Positions 12,071-22,839 of a stretch of 64,000 nucleotides of DNA are shown here, in pieces. The notes beneath the pieces are model-generated. The model had not been told where the DNA came from, did not search any database, and was given only the letters and a program-made list of their open reading frames with translations. Made by a program: the position numbers and the translations under genes. Origin of the DNA: Nectonema munidae. Taxonomy: Eukaryota; Nematomorpha; Nectonematoida; Nectonematidae. How positions within the stretch are numbered: position 1 is the stretch's first letter; every line of letters starts with the position of its first letter. Where the stretch lies: contig JAUIRK010000918.1 in NCBI GenBank assembly GCA_030549495.1, forward strand, positions 161,062 through 225,061, written 5' to 3'.

Positions 12071-12750
12071 ATTTAAAACTTTTTGTAAAAACTGCGTTTA
12101 GAAATTAAACATGTTTAGACGTGCTAGGTGTTTGTTCTCTAAACAATACGCCTTTAGGCGTTTTAAAAGTGTCTTATCTCACATGTTTAACAGCAAGTGT
12201 TTAGAAAGAAAATTGCTACACCCATCGCAGATGAGAAAAGATATGCTTTTACTCTTGCGACAGCAACATAAAGCATATATGCCTCACTGCAAGTATATGC
12301 TATAATAATTTACTCTGAACATCTGTTCTCATTTCATTTTGCTTCCCAACATTAAAATTTTTTATACTTCTTCTTTTGATATAATTTAATATTATTATCT
12401 CCATCTTTAATGAAAAAGTGTAATTTAACTTTTTTTAAAAAAGGCTATTTTATTGAGTGTAATTTCATGTCTTTTTTTACAAGATTATTATCTTAAAAAA
12501 TTTTTGCATAAGTATTTTTTATTTTCATTTATTTTCCTAGAGGTTACTTATTTTTTTAAATAATAATTTAATTAACTTAAATTTCACTAAGGCATACGTT
12601 TAAGGAATACAATATATTTATATAAACACTTTTTAGGGATCATTTTGCAACTTGTCTTGTTTGCGCTAAATGATTAACACAAATAATCAATTGTAACAAA
12701 TGGATGCTTAGGATAGCTTAATTTTTGTTAAAATATTATATCAATAATTC
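12071..12750. other. AT-rich spacer, no gene seen
   Basis: Contains the rest of the gtttaga-type repeats (to about 12200), then featureless AT-rich DNA. The short open frame near 12111-12305 has no family resemblance. Confidence 0.5.
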
Positions 12751-13145
12751 ATAGAGCTCTTTTTTTGTTTTTTGCTGTATTTTCACATAAGTATTCCATT
12801 TTCGCAATTTGTTTGTTTTGAATAATTTTTCGCAAAGAAGTCATATTAGTTTAAAATATGCAATATTTATATCAAAACTTTTGGGGCCTTTATTTTAATT
12901 TTTTTATAAGATACAATTTCATGTCTTTTTACAAGGGTTAAAACAATCTGTTTTTTTTTAAATATTTTCCAGCAAAGCCGTCTTAATAGTTTTAAATGAG
13001 TACAATGGACTAATATTAACACTAAGATCTTTAAGAATAAGTTAATTTTTCAGAAATTATATTTTATGTTTTTGAAAACTATATTTTTGTCAATACTTGT
13101 AACAGTTCTTTTTTAATAATTTTTCTAAAAATATTTTTCACAAAG

Positions 13146-13500
13146 GTGTTTTCTTTTTACAATCTTATTCTCTCCTATTCTACCCTCGAAAGACCAGGTA
13201 TATTAAACTTACACGAAGGTATCTTAGATAGATATGACTGTACAAATGCTAGGTCTCTTTACATACTGAAAACAGAAATTTATATTTCTGGGTTAAGGGA
13301 TAAAAGCTATTTTGGGGGTACTAACATTGTCAAAAGGTTAGTTAACTGATTCTAATATACTTTTAGCATGTGGAGTTATTACGGACAGATTTTTTACTTC
13401 ACATGATTTATGTGTATGGGCAACTTCCAGGGGCATTACAATATGCGGGACAGTCAGGTCAAACCGCGTTTTCATACCACATATTTTCAGACCTAAAAAC
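13146..13500 (+). pseudogene. piggyBac transposase fragment (first duplicate)
   Basis: Encodes ILKTEIYISGLRDKSYFGG with NIVKRLV, matching the second-Asp region of piggyBac (compare KTELYVSGLPDKNYFSS in the 7.9-kb copy). After a frame change it gives CGVITDRFFTS and ICGT, which contains the second catalytic Asp context. Only about 110 residues of the roughly 550-residue family remain. Duplicated at 14003-14365. Confidence 0.75.
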
Positions 13501-14002
13501 TTACAACAACCAGCAGGGGCGCACATCCGGAGGGTGCGAGGGGGGGGGGGGGGTGCGACCGCCTCCCTCCCAATGTGTTTTCAGGGGGGGGGCGAAAATG
13601 ACCTCCTTCATAGAGCTCTTTTTTTGTTTTTTGCTGTATTTTCACATAAGTATTCCATTTTCGCAATTTGTTTGTTTTGAATAATTTTTCGCAAAGAAGT
13701 CTTATTAGTTTAAAATATGCAATATTTATATCAAAATTTTGGGGCCTTTATTTTAATTTTTTTATAAGATACAATTTCATGTCTTTTTACAAGGGTTAAA
13801 ACAATCTGTTTTTTTTAAATATTTTCCAGCAAAGGCGTCTTAATAGTTTTAAATGAGTCACAATGGACTAATATTAACACTAAGATCTTTAAGAATAAGT
13901 TAATTTTTCAGAAATTATATTTTATGTTTTTGAAAACTATATTTTGTCAATACTTGTAACAGTTCTTTTTTAATAATTTTTCTAAAAATATTTTTCACAA
14001 AG

Positions 14003-14365
14003 GTGTTTTCTTTTTACAATCTTATTCTCTCCTATTCTACCCTCGCAAGACCAGGTATATTAAACTTACACGAAGGTATCTTAGATAGATATCACTGTAC
14101 AAATGCTAGGTCTCTTTACATACTGAAAACAGAAATTTATATTTCTGGGTTAAGCGATAAAAGCTATTTTGGGGGTACTAACATTGTCAAAAGGTTAGTT
14201 AACTGATTCTAATATACTTTTAGCATGTGGAGTTATTACGGACAGATTTTTTACTTCACATGATTTATGTGTATGGGCAACTTCCAGGGGCATTACAATA
14301 TGCGGGACAGTCTGGTCAAACCGCGTTTTCATACCACATATTTTCAGACCTAAAAACTTACAACA
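14003..14365 (+). pseudogene. piggyBac transposase fragment (second duplicate)
   Basis: Second copy of the fragment at 13146, carried by the 857-bp tandem duplication. It has the same content (KTEIYISGL, then ITDRFFTS in another frame) with a few substitutions. Confidence 0.75.
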
Positions 14366-14376
14366 ACCAGCAGGGG

Positions 14377-14450
14377 CGCACATCCGGAGGGTGCGAGGGG
14401 GGGGGGGGCGAAAATGACCTTCCCCCCCCCCCCCCCCCCCCCCCCAATAA
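14377..14450. repeat. hAT-like end motif plus long G and C tracts
   Basis: The motif caggggcgcacatccgg is followed by a run of G (14397-14408) and, after cgaaaatgacctt, a run of about 25 C. The first duplicate has the same motif at about 13520 with longer G runs. The motif resembles the outer end of hAT MITEs, but no matching partner end was found with confidence. Homopolymer lengths are uncertain in any assembly. Confidence 0.45.
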
Positions 14451-15501
14451 TTTTCTATAAGTAAGAGTTGCTGCTTGTTTATAAAACATGTATGATGATC
14501 GCATTTTTCCTATCGAACATATTTTACAGACGATGCGTGAGAGCTATATAATAATAATCCATTGCTTCAATATGCACACAATAAGTAAGCAATGTTTATC
14601 ACAGTGTCTCCTCTTTGTAATATTTTTGAGCAAACACATGTTGATGATCCACTAGATTTTCTCATCTTCTGTCACAGTGATTCTCTTTCCGTCTCCTGTG
14701 TCTCTTCCGCTTTTTCTGCTAAAACTCAATCATTCATTCAAGCTCTCTTGTTTCATTCAAGCCCTCTTCTCTTGTTAAGCTCTCCTATCTCATTCAGCTC
14801 TCTTCTCTCCAGTCACGTAGTTGGCTGGCATAAGGGGCCGTGCCCATACTCCTAAGTACCGCATGGTGCCCCCATGCAACTTATGCGATATCAGTTTTTA
14901 AAAATTTCTCCAATGAAAGGATCAAGAAAGTATAAATAATGTTGCGCAAGTTTTTTGTTTTTAAATTGTGACCTTTCTATCAACTTTTTTTGGCTACACC
15001 ACTGCTTCTGTCTAATTTGCATTTAGAGTTAAATTAAAATAGTTTTCAATCGTTAAAATTTTATATCAATGAATATTGTTAGACTCGCACTAAGAATATT
15101 TTTTCAACAAAAGTCACCAAATCTTTATCACTACGTTTGCTACATTTTTTAACATTTGAAAACTTTAATTTTTTTAAGTCAAGAAATTTTTTTCAATAGT
15201 TATTTGGGAATGAATGTTTTGATTATCTATTCAGTTTAAAGGCAAGAATTCTCTATTTGCTTAATATTTGAGCAGAGATATTTTTTATAATGTTCGATTG
15301 TTAAATTTTATAACTAACACTGTACATAATCAAATCACTTTTTTTAAGAAAATTTGTTGATTATTATAATAAAAATATAATATCGAAACAAAATGTTTCA
15401 GTTGTTAAAAATGTACTTGATCTATTTATGACAGATTTTATTTGTAGATAGAAATATTCAAAAAACGCAATGATTTTCTTTTCTCGTATACTTTGATTTA
15501 T
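14451..15501. other. No gene seen; possible eroded element end
   Basis: No convincing coding region. The open stretch at 14592-14855 is pyrimidine-rich simple sequence (repeated tctcttctc). At about 14990 the motif ttggctacaccactg resembles the right end of the CAGTGGCGTAGCC hAT MITE seen complete at 25155-25350, but no left end was assigned. Confidence 0.45.
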
Positions 15502-15878
15502 GTTAGTTTGGTCCTCGGACATTTCGCCCCATTATTTTCATAAGACAGTTCGTCCCATGGACAGTTCGCCCCATTATTTTCATAAGACAGTACGTCCCAT
15601 GGACAATTCGCCCCATTATTTTCATAAGACATTTTGTTTCATGGACAATTCGCCCCGTTATTTTCATAAGACATTTTGTCTCATGGACAATTCTAAAAAA
15701 TTAAGAGATAAATTGATTAATTTGAAATAATTTAATAGAGATAAAATAAACAAGAATATAAAATTTTTAAATAATTTTACACATATAATAAGCAAAGATG
15801 GATGAAACTAATAGCCTATGAGACAATTTGTCAGGGGCAAATTGTCTATGGGGCGAAATGTCTGTCGAACGTTAGTTT
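15502..15878. mobile_element. MULE-type MITE with 8-bp target duplication
   Basis: The element spans 15510-15870 (361 bp). It begins GGTCCTCGGACATTTCGCCC, and its other end reads, inverted, GTTCGACAGACATTTCGCCC. It is flanked by a perfect 8-bp duplication GTTAGTTT (15502-15509, 15871-15878). The interior is four imperfect units of about 43 bp built on cgccccattattttcataag. There is no transposase. The GGT-type end and 8-bp duplication fit the MULEs in this window. Confidence 0.85.
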
Positions 15879-16085
15879 AAATAATTTTTTAACGTTGGCT
15901 TTTGCTGCTTATAAAAATTTGAAAATATCAAATAAACTCTAATTCTTTATGCCTCCTATTATTTTGAAATTATTCTAAGAACAGACGGTTCCATTTTAAA
16001 ATAGTGAAAATTGCTTTATTAGTTTATTTTGTTTCCTTTCTCTCTTATGTTAATTATGTAGCAAATTTTTCAATTTTGAGTAAAA

Positions 16086-16232
16086 GGTAAGGTGCAGCGG
16101 ATGTATTTTCATTGACAAGGCACTGATGTACCGCTTATGTCAAACTATGAACAAATTCGTATCGATGAGGAATCGAATCCAGAGGCTTCCGTGCGGAGTC
16201 CATCATCTCAACCAACCTGCCATGCCACCCAT
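16086..16232 (-). mobile_element. tRNA-derived SINE
   Basis: Read on the minus strand, this has an A-box-like tggttgagatgatgg and a clear B box ggattcgattcc, spaced as in a tRNA-related head. A body segment cttgtcaatgaaaatac follows. The same body occurs on the plus strand at 17885-18020 (gccttatcaatgaaaatacc) and at 31232-31378. The shared non-tRNA body means a SINE family rather than a tRNA gene. Target duplications were not resolved. Confidence 0.7.
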
Positions 16233-16745
16233 AGAGTATGCTGTAGGGGATACGTCAAATTAGTTTTCAAAAAACTTAAGTTATGCTCTAAAATTTTTTA
16301 GTTTTTGTTGAAGCTCTATAACTTTTTCTGATAGACTTTTTTTCCTTAAAAGTTATTATAAAAGGCAAATCATTGCAAAATGTTAACAGTTATTTTACTT
16401 TTTGTAGCTTGTATCAATTTAGCTTTTAAACTATTTTTGAATGATGCTGAGTAAAATGAAATAATGCGATCTTAATATTTTGTTTGCACAATTATAACTT
16501 CATTTTATACCCTTGCCCCTGAATCAATCACATTTTTCTATATAAACATCGCATGGTGTCTAGTAGACTCTTTGCCTTTAAACTACATTCACTCATATAA
16601 ACTATCCAACCTTCATTTATTTGTTTTCTCTATGAATCAAATTTCCTTTCATCAATTCCTGTAATGTGCCTGGTAGACTACTTCATTTTTCAAATGAAAA
16701 GCCTATTCCACCCCCTAACAATTTTAGATTTTTTTAAACTAGTGT
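16233..16745. other. AT-rich spacer, no gene seen
   Basis: No feature I can support between the SINE and the next MITE. Confidence 0.4.
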
Positions 16746-17247
16746 ATATTCGATGGTTGTAGATAAAAATGCCCCCTGAAAAAATGCCCATAATTAAAAA
16801 GTAGGAAAAAATGCCTCCTAATTTTTGATTTTTTTTAATTATATAAATATTTTTATTTGGTACCGTTTTGAAAGGCTAAATTTCTAAAATTTCTTAATCT
16901 ATAGGGTTTTTTTCTTTATAAAGTTCTTGAAAACAATAGCAAAGGTGCAGATTTGTGGGAATGTCGCCCCCCCCCCTGATTTACGCCCCTGACACAAAGT
17001 CCAAAAATATTTGCTGTTTTATAAAAATTTGTTTTGTATTTAAAAAATTGTCGTATGCTGAGTTTTTTAGTTTACTTTAATTAAATTTTAAATGTTTTAG
17101 ATGAAGTTAACTATTTTTTTTACAAAATATCTTTATTTGACATATCTTTTTTAAAAATTTTAATTAATAATTTTTTGAAATTTTTTTTATTTGGCATTTT
17201 TTCCTACTTTTTAATTGGGGGCATTTTTTCTCCGCACCATATTCGAT
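16746..17247. mobile_element. MULE-type MITE with 9-bp target duplication
   Basis: The element spans 16755-17238 (484 bp) between perfect 9-bp duplications ATATTCGAT (16746-16754, 17239-17247). Its left end is GGTTGTAGATAAAAATGCCC and its right end, inverted, is GGTGCGGAGAAAAAATGCCC. The repeat continues inward with aattaaaaagtagg in both arms. The interior holds a motif ctgatttacgcccctg next to a C run (near 16965-16990), which looks like the end of a different, hAT-like element. There is no coding region. Confidence 0.88.
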
Positions 17248-17321
17248 ATGCAAATTTAATTAAAATATTTTCGCATGAAGTATAGTATAATTCACCAATT
17301 TTGTAAAAAAAAATATAAAGT

Positions 17322-17387
17322 AGTCTTATAACGTTACATCGCACTATATGTGTATCATGTAGATATACTCGTATTATGGAGGCAGGC
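17322..17387. repeat. Merlin terminal-repeat remnant, left of MULE insertion
   Basis: From cgttacatcgcactatatg to ggaggcaggc this matches the inner part of the right arm of the Merlin element at 27227-27548. Its continuation lies beyond the MULE, at 20485-20646. The MULE therefore landed in a pre-existing Merlin end. Confidence 0.85.
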
Positions 17388-17660
17388 GGTAAACGGAGAA
17401 GGATTGGCGAAGGAGAAGCATTGGCGATTTTTCTTTTTTTTATGTTGCCGCAAACTTGTTCATGTGCACTGCCACTATCACACAATTCTTTTTTTTCCTC
17501 ATCACTTTTCTTGCTCGCTCTCACGATAAAACATTTGCTTGCGCATATGGTTATCATTCATCGTTTTTCTCTCATACTACTATTTATTTTGTAAATCTTC
17601 ACCATTATTTTTCTAATCATTTTACTTCTGTACTTTTTTTTATTCAATACAGTTATTAAG

Positions 17661-19748
17661 ATGTATATTGATGGATATAATTATTTAAAAAAAAGGGAGT
17701 ATTTGAAGACTGTTCACTATTACTGTACGAGACCCTCTTGCTCAGGTTTGTCTTTTTTCTTATTTTTTGAATTCAATTTAATTAATTTTAAATAGACTGT
17801 CTCGATTTTTACACTTTTACTTTTTTAAAATTAGAAATCAAATTTTTTACACAGACTTGTTTAAAATTTTTAAACCTTGACAAAAGGGCTGGAGGCTCGT
17901 AAGGCAATGGAAATGATTGTTCCAAGTTCAAGCCTTGCCTCTGCCGAAAACTCATAGCTTGATGTGAGCGGTGCTTCTGCGCCTTATCAATGAAAATACC
18001 ACACCACCTTTAAACGTTTTCTGTCAGATTAGATAGATACTTTGCAAAAAAATAATTTCTTTATAAAATTTTCAAAGGTAATTATAGAGCAAGTTGTATG
18101 TCGAATACTATCTATATATGCTTATTATTGCAAATAATGATATTTTTTGTTAACATATAAACATTTTTTTATAGGTAGGATTATATATCAGAAAAATCCC
18201 GCTTCACCACTGAAGGTTGTCACACAACCATGACAAAATTAGTGAAAGAATATTAGAATTTAATAAAAATATAAAAGAAGAAGCAAGGTTCTCAATGAAG
18301 GCACCTAGTCATATTTATCAGTAAGTTTTTTTTAGTAAAAACAGTTTTATAATAAAAATAATCTTTTAGGGATAATTTATTGATATTGTCTCAAAGTGAT
18401 AGAGAGGGTATGTTTTCTAAACAAACTATTCTACGTAGAATACGGTATAACAAGAAAAGAATTCAACCTCCAAAGTTGATAAATTTTGACATACCGGAAA
18501 ACTATCACAAAGTAAATGGGGCACCTTTTTTACAAGTCGACAGACTTATTCCAACAAATAAAAGACTGATAGTATTTTATGGAAAGGTTTTAACTTATTT
18601 AAAACAGGTAAGCAATATTGAAAATATCTACATTGATGGAACGTTTAAAAAAGCTCCAAATATGTTTCATCAAATTATAACTATTCATACATTCCATAAT
18701 AAAATTGAACTTCCAATACTCTACTCTCTTGCGTGTGATAAGAAAGAAGATACCTACAGGTTTTTATAATTAATTAAAAATTTTTGTTTTTATTGTAAAA
18801 TTTTAGAGAAATTTATCAAGTTTTAAAAGTCAGCATAAACGTTTCACAGATAAAAACAATTACATCTGATTTTGAAAGCGCAATCATATCTTCAAACAAA
18901 AAAGTTTGGCACATATAATGTTTATATATATGTATATATATTATAATATTTTTAATACTTCAGGAATTTCCAAATGCAAAATTCACAGGATGTTATTTTC
19001 ATTTTTCGCAAAGCATTTATAGAAAAATAAAATTTCTTGGTTTCGGCCGACTATATTCAACAAGTGAATCCTTTCGTAAATGTGTTAGATTTGTCCTTGC
19101 ACTTGCTTTTCTTCCACCTTTACAAGTATATTTTTTGTAAATACTTTTCTATCATTAATTGCATCTTTTTTTTTTTTAGGTAAAAGTAGTTTATAGAAAA
19201 ATAAAAAACTTGATGAATCCATTCAATATTGAGCAATTTCACTCTTATTTTGAAAATACTTGGCTTCGAGATATATATTCATGGAATGTATATAATAGAA
19301 AGGTGAGGACCAACAATCATTGTGAGGGTTTTCACAACAGGTTAAATAACTTTACAGTTTTATCTAATTTAGATTTTTAATATATATTTTTTTTAGTTTA
19401 AAATCTTGTCTCCCCAACGAAAAAACTAATGTTTGGGAGGTTTTTTCATTTTTTATGAAGTCGGAAGAAAAAATATGGAAAGACATGGCCGAAATTGAAA
19501 GCGTAGATTCTGGATATTGTTGGAGTGGTGGAAATAAAAAGAAGAGAGAAGAAAAGGAAAGGCTGTTGGAAAGAATATATGAAGAATTCAACGAGAATGA
19601 AAACCTTTATCTTTTTCTTAGCCGTATTTCTTCATATGTTTGTCCTCCTAAAAACCTTAATTATGAAGAAACACAAAACGAATATACATTGGATTTTTCT
19701 GTTTTAAATAGAAGAACCTCTTTTAATATTTCTTCTATTTTAAATTGA
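17661..19748 (+). pseudogene. FLYWCH/MULE transposase gene of element 1, nearly intact
   Basis: MULE transposases are cut-and-paste DDE enzymes. Exon 1 (17661-17745) starts MYIDGYNYLKK and, with CTRPSC, is the front of a FLYWCH zinc finger. Exon 2 (about 18178-18320) should supply its His pair (HNHDK); frame changes near 18215-18235 break it there. Later exons: 18370-18759 (first catalytic Asp in YIDGTFKK), 18807-18903 (second Asp in TSDFES), 18964-19135 (GCYFHFSQSIYRK), 19180-19340 (TNNHCEGFHNR) and 19397-19748. Introns 4-7 are about 45-60 bp with GT...TTTTTAG borders, while the first is about 430 bp because it holds a SINE. Apart from exon 2 the frame is open. The usual order of FLYWCH then MULE domain is kept. 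Confidence 0.8.
17885..18020 (+). mobile_element. tRNA-derived SINE inside MULE 1 intron
   Basis: Has a B-box-like aagttcaagcc and the family body gcgccttatcaatgaaaat, shared with the minus-strand copy at 16086-16232. It lies in the intron between the first two transposase exons, and a copy travelled with the MULE fragment at 31232-31378. Confidence 0.65.
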
Positions 19749-20492
19749 TTTTTACATTTTGTGCTTAATTTTATTTTATTGATACTTAAATAGATATATA
19801 TTTTTATGTTCATTTTTTTTATAATTATTTTAATAACAAAATATTTATGAAAATAGTTTTGAATAAACAAAAATCTTTTCAAATTGCATAGTTTTTCCAT
19901 TTTTAATACTTTAAAATTTAATTGAAATAATTTAATTTTAATATTCAAAATTTTTCTATTTTTATTTTATAATATAAAATTTTGGACAATTTTAAGTAAC
20001 GTAGGCTCGTTTAAGAAAAAATTTTCATAAAAATTCTAGAATTTAGTATAATAATTTGGGTAAAAACGTAAAAAAGCACAATTTTTTAAACCTGTAGTTG
20101 ATTTTTTTAGAAAGATATAGAAGTTGAATTTTTTTTGTAGTAGACATTTTTGATTAAAAAGAAATTATCGTTTAGAATTTTTATATAGGGGTAAACGTTA
20201 AAAAAAAACTTTTTTCAGTTTTGTGTAATATTTACTTCAAATTAATATTCAGTATAATATTCAGTTTTTGTTATTTAATAGTTACAATTTTACATCTAAA
20301 ATCCTGATAATCAAAAGTTTCATGTGGAGCAGTAACAGTTATAGCATTATTCATATGTGCTACAAAGTGATGAAGAAAAAAAGATAATGAGATGGTGGCT
20401 AATGTAGATAAGAAGCAAGGCGGCAACATCAAAAAATTTTAAAAACGCCAACGCTTCTCCTTCGCCAATGCTTCTCCTAGAACCAGGCAGGC

Positions 20493-20646
20493 ATGCACTG
20501 TATTTGCTACAATGCACGTATAGTGCGATACTCAAACTATAATCGCATTCAAGAAAAGATTGACATATGAAAGCATAATATCATTGAACAACTTCTTTCC
20601 AATTAAAATTGCTTTTCATCAATGCACGGATAGTGCAACATTACCA
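20493..20646. repeat. Merlin terminal-repeat remnant, right of MULE insertion
   Basis: Continues the Merlin right arm interrupted by MULE 1: actgtatttgctacaatgc, gcactat-type motifs, then aagaaaagattgacatatg and the terminus cacggatagtgcaacattac. Together with 17322-17387 it makes a nearly full right arm. The body and left arm of this Merlin copy are absent. Confidence 0.88.
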
Positions 20647-20790
20647 TATAATCTCTTCAATGTTATGCTTATTAATGTTGATCTCTGTTGGGATTAATAT
20701 TTTTTATTGATATAATATAGCTAAATATTTTTATAGTTTTCTTTTTTTGTTTCCTACATTTTTTTTCAAATAAAATATATACAGTTTTCA

Positions 20791-22440
20791 ATGGAAAACT
20801 TTGAAACTGCTGCCAAACAAAACAATTACGAATCATGTACAGAAGAAATTCAGCAAATTTTAGAAAACTTGAAATTTCCTTCCCATGTTGTGGCGTTTAT
20901 AAAAGGTACGCTATTTTTTTCTTTCAAAATATATAATGTTTCATTTTAAGAAAATGAAATTAATGGGGTGTCTTTTTTGAATTTCCAAAAAGATGAGATT
21001 GAGAAAATAAGTTGCAATAAACTTGGTGTGGCTAAAAAACTCAATCTTTTGTGAAAGGAAAAAACAGTTCTGAAGAAGTTTCCTTGGAGGAATCTATGCC
21101 AAATGTAGATAAGCAATCTGAAAATGGAAAAAGCGGACCTTGCTTTACCTTGCCATCTTTTTCAAAACCAATTCAAAGTCTTTTAGAGAAAGGAGATATT
21201 CTGAAGGAATTCAATAAATTCATAGAAGAGACCGCTTTTCACGTACTCTCATTAGTAAACTTTTGTAAGAAGGATGACTATAATATGCTCGGTCAGCGTT
21301 TATATAACCAATATCCTTGCATCTCTTTTCCTTACGGCAAAACTCCATGAGTAACTTCTTCAAATATTGAAAATATTTATCTAAAAGTATTTTTTATTAA
21401 GAGTTTTTTCACTTCTAAACTTTCTCAAAAAGTAAGAAATTTAAGATGGAAATGGAAGGCGTATTCAAAAAAAGACAAAGCAGACATCTCAAAGATTTTT
21501 CAGAAATTTTGTAGAATTCCAACCTAGAGGTAAATATCATAGTAAATTTTTTTTTGTATTGATTGTTTTTTAGAGAGACATTTTCACGGACTAACCGATC
21601 CAGATGCCTTGGATATTTTACAAAATGAAAGACATGATAAAGCAAAAATTTTCCTAGCAATGGAAGTTACTTTCTTACCAAGAAGAAAAGAAATTGAAGG
21701 AATGTTAGGTGCAACGATACATAACATAATCCAGAATTTCACATTTCTTAATAATATCGAAAATGTAAGCTTTTCTAGTTCAATATCTACTTTTTAAAAA
21801 CTTATAATTTTTAGATCGAGAAAGAGTTTTTTCTGATGAAACCAGATCTCGACTGGGATTCTTTAAGTGAAAGCTGGAGCTTTTGTAAAACTAGAAAAAA
21901 ATTTATTCAAAAGAATTGAATGTAATATACTCTCCCATGGAAAAAAATATTATTTTTCAAAATTTTTATATTAAGGTAAAGGAGGTCTCAATAAAAGATG
22001 AAAAATTTTAAAAATTATATTGTTTTGAAGTACTTAATTGATGTGACCAAAATGAACAATCAAAAAGGCTTTATACATGAACTAATAAATGAAAATGAGG
22101 TAATTTTCTTTATCAGATTTTTCTAATTTTAAATCTTTCTTTGTTTTAGAATGATGAATGTAGTCTAATCAGTGTAGGATGTCCTCCAAAATTACTTGTA
22201 ACAATGAAGTAAAATCAACGAAAATTGTTGCTGACGGTTTAACTTTTGCATTGAATAAAGACTTGAAATAACAATGATTACATTAATCATGTTTTATTAC
22301 GTGTTTGATTTAAACTACCCAAAGATTTTCAGTTTCTTGGATTCCTACAAGAAATTCTACTAAAAGACAAAGCACCCTACTACAAAAGCACAAGTCTAAT
22401 AAAATTAGAAAAAAATACAATGAAGCTGCAGATATCTATG
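20791..22440 (+). pseudogene. SAMD3-like multi-exon gene, copy 3, broken
   Basis: Exon 1 starts at the ATG at 20791 and ends at a GT donor near 20906 (SHVVAFIK). The next exon completes the SAM domain (ENEINGVSFLNFQKDE, then KLGVAKKL). 21051-21350 carries LGQRLYNQYPCISFPYGKTP. The exon near 21403-21535 gives KLSQKVRNLRWKWK. 21574-21766 gives LDILQNERHDKAKIFLAMEV and PRRKEIEG. Pieces to about 22440 match the C-terminal region (VADGLTF, then FLGFLQEILL). Intron positions match copy 2, and frames change between and inside exons. It is therefore a decayed DNA-level copy that is independent of copies 1 and 2. Function unknown; the SAM fold binds other proteins. Confidence 0.7.
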
Positions 22441-22839
22441 TTACATGATTCATATAAACTTTTCTTCTTGTTTTAGCGAATTTGATTTTGGCAATAATTA
22501 GTTTTTTTCAAATTTTATTTATATTTGAACTTCAAGTGAGTCTCATTGCAATTTCATGAAGATTGTTAAAACAGACCAAATGTTTTGGTAGGTAGTTCTA
22601 ATGCTTTCAATATACTGATTATTGAATCAAAACTTTTAAATTCCAATCTAAACATGTTTAGAGATTACGCGTGAAAAACTTTCTTTTTATGTGTTTATAA
22701 TTGTGTTTAGATTCTAAATGCTTCTTTCACAGTGTGAACACGTTTAGAGTTTACGCGTAAAAAAACTGTGACATTTTTTGTGTTTAGAATTGTGTTTAGA
22801 TTCTAAACGCTGTTTTTACAGTATAGTTTTTACTTATAA
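22441..22839. repeat. Spacer with ~100-bp gtttaga-type duplication
   Basis: From about 22640 to 22815 two imperfect copies of a unit containing cgtgaaaaac / cgtaaaaaaac and gtgtttagattctaaa occur. These relate to the repeats around the hAT MITE at 11.5-12.2 kb. No gene. Confidence 0.55.

Larger units (their letters stand above)
12751..14425. repeat. ~857-bp tandem duplication carrying piggyBac scraps
   Basis: Two near-identical head-to-tail copies: about 12751-13605 and 13610-14425. Both begin atagagctctttttttg and end near cgaaaatgacct. The copies differ by a handful of substitutions and small indels, so the duplication is young. Each copy holds a decayed piggyBac segment and, near its end, the TIR-like motif caggggcgcacatccgg followed by a long G tract. 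Confidence 0.9.
17380..20492 (+). mobile_element. MULE transposon 1, complete ends
   Basis: The element spans 17388-20484 (3.1 kb) between perfect 8-bp duplications AGGCAGGC (17380-17387, 20485-20492). The outer ends are GGTAAACGGAG and, inverted, GGTTCTAGGAG. The next 35 bp share ttggcgaaggagaagc, and similarity fades over about 120 bp (ttgatgttgccgc and tcctcatcacttt recur in both arms). It encodes a FLYWCH-type MULE transposase in about eight exons. A SINE sits in the first intron. A rearranged copy of the same element lies at 30752-33436. Confidence 0.93.

Noticed and set aside
14592-14855. Serine/leucine-rich open frame
   Set aside because: It comes from tctctt-rich simple sequence, with no domain and no conserved neighbours.
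14377-16990. One hAT element joining caggggcgcacatcc at 14377 to cgcccctg at 16990
   Set aside because: The flanking 8-mers (acaaccag, acacaaag) agree at only 5 of 8 bases, and the right motif lies inside a separate MITE, so the pairing is not supported.
17204-17659. Overlapping open frames at the left end of MULE 1 on both strands
   Set aside because: They lie in the terminal inverted repeat and upstream leader; the real gene starts at 17661.
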